The position numbers and the translations under genes are program-made. The notes under the pieces were generated by a model, which made no database searches, was not told the DNA's origin, and saw only the letters and a list, made by a program, of their open reading frames with translations. A stretch of DNA of 14,385 nt from positions 1 to 14,385 of the forward strand of contig CATJRT010000204.1 in assembly GCA_949742895.1 (NCBI GenBank). The letters are read 5' to 3'. The first letter of the stretch is position 1. Each line of letters opens with the position of its first letter. The stretch comes from an uncultured Eubacteriales bacterium. GTDB taxonomy: Bacteria > Bacillota_A > Clostridia > Oscillospirales > Oscillospiraceae. Shown here one piece after another: positions 1 through 5,800 of the stretch.

Positions 1-99
1 GAAGGGCGGGGAGACTTGCTGAAGCAGGGGGGGTATCCCCTGCCCAACCCACGGGGAGATTATCAGGCTATTCAGCTCCACCTCACCGCAGGCGAATAA
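1..99 (+). CDS. C-terminal end of an unidentified protein, possibly alpha-galactosidase (partial)
   Basis: The window opens inside an open frame that starts at base 1 and stops at TAA (97-99), leaving 32 codons. The tail reads GYPLPNPRGDYQAIQLHLTA near its end. A Gly-Leu/Tyr-Pro-Leu-Pro stretch followed by Gly-Asp-Tyr/Phe resembles, from memory, the C-terminus of GH36 alpha-galactosidases. The next gene is an AraC regulator of the MsmR/RafR type, which is often found beside alpha-galactosidases. The family call is an inference from these weak signals. The reading frame itself is supported by its stop lying just before a terminator hairpin. Confidence 0.45.
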   Translation, partial: EGRGDLLKQGGYPLPNPRGDYQAIQLHLTAGE

Positions 100-104
100 A
101 ACGA

Positions 105-130
105 GGGACGGCCCCAGGGCCGTCCCTTTT
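105..130. terminator. Intrinsic terminator between convergent genes
   Basis: A perfect 9-bp stem, GGGACGGCC (105-113) with GGCCGTCCC (118-126), has a 4-base loop and is followed on the plus strand by TTTTGTGTT. On the minus strand it is followed by TCGTTTTATT, so it can work in both directions. It lies 5 bases after the stop of the partial forward gene and about 8 bases beyond the stop of the convergent araC-type gene. Confidence 0.85.
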
Positions 131-134
131 GTGT

Positions 135-980
135 TCAGTGCTGGTTTTGTGTGCGCCACTCACGGGGGGAGATGCCGTAGCGCTTCTTGAAGGCCCGGGA
201 GAAGTGGAGCTGGTTGGGATAGCCGCAGGCGGCGGAGATATCCCCGATGGAGGAATTGGTGGTTTTCATCAGCTCTGTGGCCTTGGACAGCCGCAGGCGG
301 ATGAGAAACTCCTGGGGCGGACAGCCCATATTTTCCTTGAACAGTTTGCTGAAATAGCTGCGGTTCAGCTTGCACACGTCAGCAAGCTCCTCCACGGTCA
401 GCTCTCTTTGATAGTGATTTTCCATGTAGTTGACCGCTTCCTGGATGTAGAAGTCCTTGAGCTGGGTGCCGTGATACTCCTGCCGGGTAATGGAGGATTG
501 GAGTAGCCCGTCAAGGAACAGGCACAGGTGGCCGATGAGGTGGAGGCTGGATGCCTGGTCGTGTTCGGTGATGTATAGCATGGTGTCCCGCACGGCCTGA
601 CCCTGGGTTGGGGTGTGGGGGATATACACCGGCTGGGAGGCGCCCAGTCCAGCGCTGTTCAGGTATTCTGCTACCCGCAGGCCATCGAACTCCAGCCAGA
701 CGTATTTCCAAGGCCAGAGCTTGTCGGCGCAGTAGGTATTCACCTGCCCGGGACAGATCAGGAAGCCCTGATCCGGGCCCAGACTGTAGTAATGGGTGAC
801 GCTGTTCTGGTCATTGGATTCCAGGCGGCCCTGACCAGAAATCACATAATGGAACAGAAAGTGGTTTCGCACAAAGGGTCCGAAGGAGTGCAGTGGAGCG
901 CATTGTTCCCAGCCGTACTGGTAGAGCCGTAGATCGAGGAAATTCTCATTCGGAAAAACAGAAAAAGAAAACTCACCCAT
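135..980 (-). CDS. AraC-family transcriptional regulator, sugar-responsive type (MsmR/RafR-like)
   Basis: A 281-residue DNA-binding regulator. Residues about 20-115 form the N-terminal cupin-like ligand-binding domain, with HSFGPFVRNHFLFHYVISG (31-49) and the WPWKYVWLEFDG segment (89-100). This pattern is typical of MsmR/RafR-type regulators of alpha-galactoside use, which is family knowledge. Residues about 178-276 are the double helix-turn-helix AraC domain: the first helix pair lies around LTVEELADVCKLNRSYFSKLF, and the second contains IGDISAACGY and LHFSRAFKKRYGISPREWR. The open frame extends 41 codons further upstream, but ATG at 978-980 is chosen because AAGGAAGG lies about 9 bases before it and the cupin fold starts soon after. 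The extension would also run back through the gene's own promoter. The likely target is the neighbouring sugar gene or operon to the left. The specific sugar is inferred. Confidence 0.9.
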   Translation of the reverse strand: MGEFSFSVFPNENFLDLRLYQYGWEQCAPLHSFGPFVRNHFLFHYVISGQGRLESNDQNSVTHYYSLGPDQGFLICPGQVNTYCADKLWPWKYVWLEFDGLRVAEYLNSAGLGASQPVYIPHTPTQGQAVRDTMLYITEHDQASSLHLIGHLCLFLDGLLQSSITRQEYHGTQLKDFYIQEAVNYMENHYQRELTVEELADVCKLNRSYFSKLFKENMGCPPQEFLIRLRLSKATELMKTTNSSIGDISAACGYPNQLHFSRAFKKRYGISPREWRTQNQH

Positions 981-1082
981 AGTCTTGCCCTTCCTTTCTG
1001 GTGCCGCCCCCGAAGCGGCCGTACAGATGGAGCCGGGTTTAGATGATGGATGGAGCATTGCGGGTTGGCCGCAACACTTTTC

Positions 1083-1111
1083 ATTATAGCGGAAGTTTTT
1101 CAAAAAGTCCA
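1083..1111 (-). promoter_or_regulatory. Sigma-A-type promoter of the araC-family gene
   Basis: On the minus strand, TGGACT (1106-1111) is followed 17 bases later by a perfect TATAAT (1083-1088). Transcription would begin near 1076, giving a leader of about 95 bases before the ATG at 980. The promoter is bracketed by the inverted repeat AACACT (1073-1078) and AGTGTT (1111-1116), which could be an operator for autoregulation. That last point is inference. Confidence 0.65.
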
Positions 1112-1162
1112 GTGTTAATAGGAAATAACAGGGGAAATTGTCCGTTTTTTGTAAGAAGATGT

Positions 1163-1330
1163 CCTTGCCAGCGGGCGGCAGTACACACTCCTGTGGGAGA
1201 TGTTTGTTCCAGCAGCGGACCGGGCGGTCCTTTTTGTGCGGGAACAGTGGCGCGGTGTACGGCCCGTGCAGTGACTCGGGTGAACAAAGGGCAGGGCGCC
1301 GGATTTTTACCGGCGCCTTGGGCTTCTTTT
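1163..1330 (+). ncRNA. Candidate structured small RNA with rod-like fold (6S-like shape)
   Basis: This intergenic stretch contains five nested complementary segments centred near 1223: CCTTGCC (1163-1169) with GGCAGGG (1290-1296, one G-U), CGGGC (1172-1176) with GCCCG (1262-1266), GTACAC (1181-1186) with GTGTAC (1255-1260), GTTCC (1206-1210) with GGAAC (1241-1245), and GGACC (1217-1221) with GGTCC (1226-1230) around a GGGC loop. A 19-base versus 9-base internal bubble separates the inner and outer helices, which recalls 6S RNA. An alternative helix, TTTGTTC (1203-1209) with GAACAAA (1282-1288), also exists. A terminator-like hairpin ends the unit. No convincing promoter was found just upstream, and the conserved 6S sequence could not be confirmed. 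No coding frame here looks real. Confidence 0.3.
1295..1330 (+). terminator. Terminator-like hairpin in the 981-1455 intergenic gap
   Basis: An 8-bp perfect stem, GGCGCCGG (1295-1302) with CCGGCGCC (1310-1317) and loop ATTTTTA, is followed by TTGGGCTTCTTTT. The interrupted T tract makes it a moderate terminator. It lies just before the hemerythrin-gene promoter, so it must end a transcript coming from the left. No protein gene lies there on this strand, which is one reason to suspect a small RNA. Confidence 0.55.
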
Positions 1331-1333
1331 AGG

Positions 1334-1362
1334 TGGACGTGGAAACGGAGTTGTGATACAAT
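1334..1362 (+). promoter_or_regulatory. Extended -10 promoter of the hemerythrin/receiver gene
   Basis: TGGACG (1334-1339), a 17-base spacer and TACAAT (1357-1362) preceded by TGA form an extended -10 promoter. Transcription would start near 1369, about 87 bases before the ATG. The start codon is served by GGAGGAGG (1442-1449). Confidence 0.65.
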
Positions 1363-1455
1363 AACGTGAAAGCGCATACTGTTTGCAGTCAGAGGGTTTT
1401 GAATGGATAACCGGCAAGCAGGCATAGCGTATGATCACATCGGAGGAGGGTTCGC

Positions 1456-2820
1456 ATGGATAATCAACTGGTATGGCAGGAAGGGTTCAACATCGGCGTG
1501 GACCTGATCGACCGGGAGCACCAGCGGCTGTTCAAAATCATCAATAAGCTGTTCGCGTTTCAGAAAGAAGAAAAGGACAGCCAGTGGATCAGCCAGGAGG
1601 GGATCAAGTACTTCAAAGGTCATGCAATGAAGCATTTTGAGGACGAAGAGGAGTACATGGCCTCCATTGGTTATGAAGGATTGGAGCAGCATAAGCGGAT
1701 ACACCGTGGGTTCCGGGAGAATACGCTTCCTACGCTGGAGCAGGAGCTGGAGCAGACGAACTATTCCCAGGATGCACTGGAGCATTTTCTGGGTGTCTGT
1801 GCCGGGTGGCTCATTGGACACACCCTGACGGAGGACCAGGCCATGACGGGGAAGCAGGAGGGAAAGTGGGAAAACCTGCTGCCCGGCGAGGAGCTTGCGG
1901 CCATGAAAAAGGTGATTGTTCAGCTGGTGTTTGATATGTTCCATCTGGAGTCCCAGCTGATCAGCGACGCCTATGGCGGAGAAAAGTTCGGGCGGGGGAT
2001 TTATTACCGGCTGGCCTACGGGACGCAGGGAGATGAAAAGCGGCAGGAGATCATCATGGTCTTTGAGGAAAAGCTGCTTATCAACACGGTGGGCAAGATC
2101 ATGGGCATCCAGACCAACAAGCTGGACAATATGCTGATGCACGCCGCCCGGTATACGGCGCGGCAGTTTGTGGGCCGGATTGTGGAGCAGCTTCCGGACT
2201 TGGGCCTGTATGAGCTGAAGGAGGAAAACCTTCTGTCCTATGAGCAGTTCCGAAAAATATTCGAGCGGGAGAATTTACAGGTCAGTCTGCTGTTCAACAC
2301 AAGTGGCGCGGGATATTTTGCCTACTGCGCCATTGCCCCCCACCTGCTGGAAAAGGGTGTAGGCACCCCCATCGAGGCAGAGAACGCCATGGACGAGGTG
2401 CAAAAATACCTGTCCAAACGGGAGAAACAGGAAGAAGAGGGAAGCAAAAAGCCGAAGGTGCTTGTGGTGGACGACTCTGCGACCATCCGGTGCAGCATGA
2501 AGCAGCTTCTGGAGGGAGATTATGAGGTTTCTCCGGTGGAATCCGGGGTGGCTGCTATACGGGCCATCACGCTGACCCGGCCGGACCTGATCCTGCTGGA
2601 CTATGAGATGCCGGTGTGCGATGGGCGGCAGACGCTGGTCATGCTGCGCTCGGAGAAGGAGTTTGCGGACATCCCAGTGATTTTCCTCACCGGCCGGGGA
2701 GATCCGGAGAGCGTGCGGAGGGTGATGGATTTAAAGCCGGAAGGATATCTGCTGAAATACTTAAAGCCTGAGGAGATCAAGAAAAAAATTGACAATTTTT
2801 TCGAACGGAAAAAGGTATAG
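1456..2820 (+). CDS. Bacteriohemerythrin - CheX-like - receiver domain fusion protein
   Basis: A 454-residue cytoplasmic protein with no signal peptide or membrane segment. Residues 1-130 are a bacteriohemerythrin domain with all seven di-iron ligands visible: H22, H60, E64, H79, H83, H122 and D127. It should therefore bind O2 (family knowledge). Residues about 145-300 resemble the CheX chemotaxis phosphatase fold, but at the usual ExxN catalytic site the sequence appears to read Y233 and R236, so phosphatase activity is unlikely. Residues 333-454 are a receiver domain with acidic pair D339/D340, phospho-acceptor D382, T412 and K434. The proline that normally follows the lysine is Tyr here. 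There is no DNA-binding or GGDEF output. The ATG at 1456 follows a GGAGGAGG ribosome site. The protein probably senses oxygen and integrates a phosphorelay signal through protein contacts. Its partner is not in the window. Confidence 0.88.
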   Translation: MDNQLVWQEGFNIGVDLIDREHQRLFKIINKLFAFQKEEKDSQWISQEGIKYFKGHAMKHFEDEEEYMASIGYEGLEQHKRIHRGFRENTLPTLEQELEQTNYSQDALEHFLGVCAGWLIGHTLTEDQAMTGKQEGKWENLLPGEELAAMKKVIVQLVFDMFHLESQLISDAYGGEKFGRGIYYRLAYGTQGDEKRQEIIMVFEEKLLINTVGKIMGIQTNKLDNMLMHAARYTARQFVGRIVEQLPDLGLYELKEENLLSYEQFRKIFERENLQVSLLFNTSGAGYFAYCAIAPHLLEKGVGTPIEAENAMDEVQKYLSKREKQEEEGSKKPKVLVVDDSATIRCSMKQLLEGDYEVSPVESGVAAIRAITLTRPDLILLDYEMPVCDGRQTLVMLRSEKEFADIPVIFLTGRGDPESVRRVMDLKPEGYLLKYLKPEEIKKKIDNFFERKKV

Positions 2821-2842
2821 GCCGTTTGAGGATAATACAGGA

Positions 2843-2872
2843 GAAGGGCGCGGCCAACAGGCCGCGCCCTTC
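2843..2872. terminator. Long hairpin between convergent genes, probable bidirectional terminator
   Basis: A perfect 13-bp stem, GAAGGGCGCGGCC (2843-2855) with GGCCGCGCCCTTC (2860-2872), has loop AACA. It lies 22 bases after the hemerythrin gene stop and 24 bases before the surface-protein stop. Neither side carries a good T run, so it may pause or stabilise transcript ends as much as terminate them. Confidence 0.7.
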
Positions 2873-2896
2873 CATTCGGTTGATGTTGCCGTGCGC

Positions 2897-5800
2897 TTAC
2901 ACCGTGTCATTCGCCTTGGGTGCCACGTTCTCATTGAAGCGCATCAGGATTGCAGCGACCTGAGCGCGGGTGGCCATGGCGGCGGGGCTGAGGGTGGTGG
3001 TGGAGGTGCCGCGGATCAGGCCGACCGCATTGGCCCAGGACATGGCCTCGACGGCGTATTCGCTCACCATACCGGCGTCGGTAAAGGCGGACAAATCAGC
3101 GCGGGCGCTGACATCGTAGCCGCGAAGCTGGGCATAGCGGTACAGGATTGCCACAAACTGCTCGCGTGTGACGTTGTCCTCGGGGCCAAAGCTGCCATTG
3201 CCGTAGCCTTTGATGATGCCCTGCTCAGCGGCCCAGTTGACGGCGTCGGTGTAGTACTTGTCGGCCAGCACGTCGTTAAAGCTGCCGGCAGCGGCGCTGG
3301 GCTTGTTCTCCATGCGGTGGAGGATGGTGACGACCATGCCGCGGGTGGTGTTGGTGCCGGGGGCGAAGCTACCGCCGCCAACGCCGTCCATTATGCCGTT
3401 GTCATAGACGAACTGCACCGCGCTGATGTACCAGGCGCCCTCCGCCAGGTCGGCGAAGATGGTTTCTACTGGTGCGCCGCTCAGGGGAGGATTGTCGGGA
3501 TCGGTGATGTCCTCGCCGGGGTCTTCGGAGGGCTCGGGGGTGCTGGGAATGACGATTTCAGAGATAAAGATCTCCCGGTTGACGGTCAAAGTGCCCAGTT
3601 CCTCCTGGATTTCGTAATTGTCCGGGGACGTTTCACCCCAAATCAGCTCGTAGGTGTTCTCGGAGGAGCCGATTTCGGTTTGCGTACCAGTTACGTTCAG
3701 GGTGACTTGCCCGGCGTCTGCCTCAACAAGGCCCTCTACGTGGCCTTCGGCGGTCAGGGGCTGGCCGTCATAAATCTTGACGGCACTCTCGGTGGTGACG
3801 ATCAGAAGTGCCTTTTCAACAGTCAAAACGCCCAGTTCTTCGCTGATTTCATAGTTATCAGCGGGACGGTAGCTACCGGTGGGGCCGGAATATGTCTTGA
3901 AGGTCAGAGTATAGGTGTTTTCAACGGCGCCGGCGTCAGTCAGGGAGCCGGTGGCCTTGAAGCTGTAAACCTCGTCCTCATCGCCGGCCATCAGACCTGC
4001 CAGCTCACATTCAGCGGCGGTAAGCGCAGTGCCGTCATAGGTCTTAACGGCGCTGCCCGTTTTGACAGTCAGGGGAGCCTTGGCGATGGAGAAGGTGTAG
4101 GGCTCACTGGCAGCCACGGTTTCGCCGTCTGCACGCAGCGTATACGTTACGGTGTAGTCGCCGGCGTTTCTGGCGTAAGAGGCGGTGACGGCATTGCCTG
4201 CCCGTACGTAGCTGGCATCCACCCGCACAGTATGACCGTTCCACTCGATGGAATCGGCGTTGGGCGTGACCTCGAAGGTTTCGGCCTTGCCGTTGCCGTC
4301 GGTAGCGGTGACGGTGACGGTGTTGACTCTGTGGTTCTGGCCGTCATAGATGCCGTTCAGTGCATTGACATTGGCCTCGTCCACATCCAGGGTCCAGTTG
4401 ATCTGCTGGCTTTGATAGACGGCGGTCAGAGTGACGTACTTTGTGCCGTCTGCATTGCTTTGAAGGATCGGGCTCAGTGCGCCCACTTCAACCTTCCGGC
4501 CGGTGCTGTCCTTCCAGTAGGCGACGGAGTCGCCGTCCTTCTCGTAGGACTTTACCTTGTAATAAGGGCTGCCCTTGCTGTAGTAGTAATCGGTCTGAAT
4601 CCCGGCACCGTCCGTATCCAGGTAGGTCGCGCAGGCGTCCACATACTTGGCAACCAGCTCACCGATGGTCTGCTTATTTTTCGCGCTTGTAGTCTCTGTA
4701 ATCTTCAGGGTAGCCTTAGCGGTAACAAAGGTGGTCTGGTCGTTGTATACGCCGGTGGCCTCGAAGGACTCCTTCACAGGATCGAGCTCGACTGTGTAAG
4801 TACCCTCGGAAAGCTCCAGTGTACCCAATTCCGGGTAAGCTGTGCCGGTAGCGCCATGCGGCTTGGAGGCTTGGCCAGCGAGGATTTCGTCACCAGCCTC
4901 GTTGCGAACAACATAGTTAATCACATAGTCATCTGTCACGAAGTAGTGATTATTGTTGGAAAGGATGCTGCTGGTAGAGACCTTCAGCCGCAGGGTAAAC
5001 ATCTTGGCGCCGCACAGCTCACATTGGTTCTTGCTGTCCAGGGTGTGCTCTTGGTGGCCTGCCACCGGAGCGCCGCAGTCATCGCACACGCCGTTGTGAG
5101 CGCCGTTGCCGTTGGTGGTATAGGTCACGTTTTCGTGGCTGCACTCAGCCCACACGGCGTAGAGGGTTCCTTCCCAGGGGGTCAGCGCAGTGTGTTCAGT
5201 TACAGTGTACTCACCGCCCGGCTGATAAACAGCGGCTGTGGTGTCGCTGTTTTCCGACCAGCCCAGGAAGCTGTAGCCCACCCGGGTGGGAATTTGATCG
5301 GGGATGGTAAAGACAGCCTTATCATTGTTGATGTATACGCCGTCTCCAAAAGAGGTGCTGCTCATGTTGGCAATGAACTGCGGATCGGGAACATTCTCCA
5401 CGCCTTCGCTGTTGCCGTTATAGTTCAGCTTGAGGATGCGGGACCAGTTTTCAATGGAACCGGCCTTCACCGTACCATCCTCTTCGATATTGCCCAGGTC
5501 CAGTACATAAGTGGTCTCATAGCTTGGTTCAAAGTCCAGCGTCCTCGGGTTATTATAGAGCTCATGACCCAAATGGCCCTTCAAATTCCCCTCTGTAAAG
5601 GTGATAGTATATACCTTGCCACTGGAAAGCTCTGCATCGACCAGGAACTTGACATATAGGTAAGAGCCGATTGCCTTGGCAGCCTCCTCGGTATCATAGA
5701 TCGAGCCTGCAGTGCAGGACCGGATGTACCGGGAGGCATCGATCTGGGTCGCAGGCACCACCACGTTGCCGTCCTCATCGGTGATCGTGTAGTACAGGTT

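Noticed and set aside
981..1103. 41-residue N-terminal extension of the AraC regulator
   Set aside because: It would run back through the promoter and has no ribosome site. The ATG at 978-980 has a good one.
1403..1510. Small open frame starting ATGGATAACCGG ahead of the hemerythrin gene
   Set aside because: It overlaps the hemerythrin start in another frame, has no ribosome site and encodes nothing recognisable.
2789..5659. A 956-codon open frame on the plus strand, antisense to the surface protein
   Set aside because: It lies wholly opposite the clear SLH protein apart from its first bases. Its translation is low-complexity Gly/Val/Ala with no recognisable domain, and it has no start signal of its own. 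It is a by-product of GC-rich codon use.
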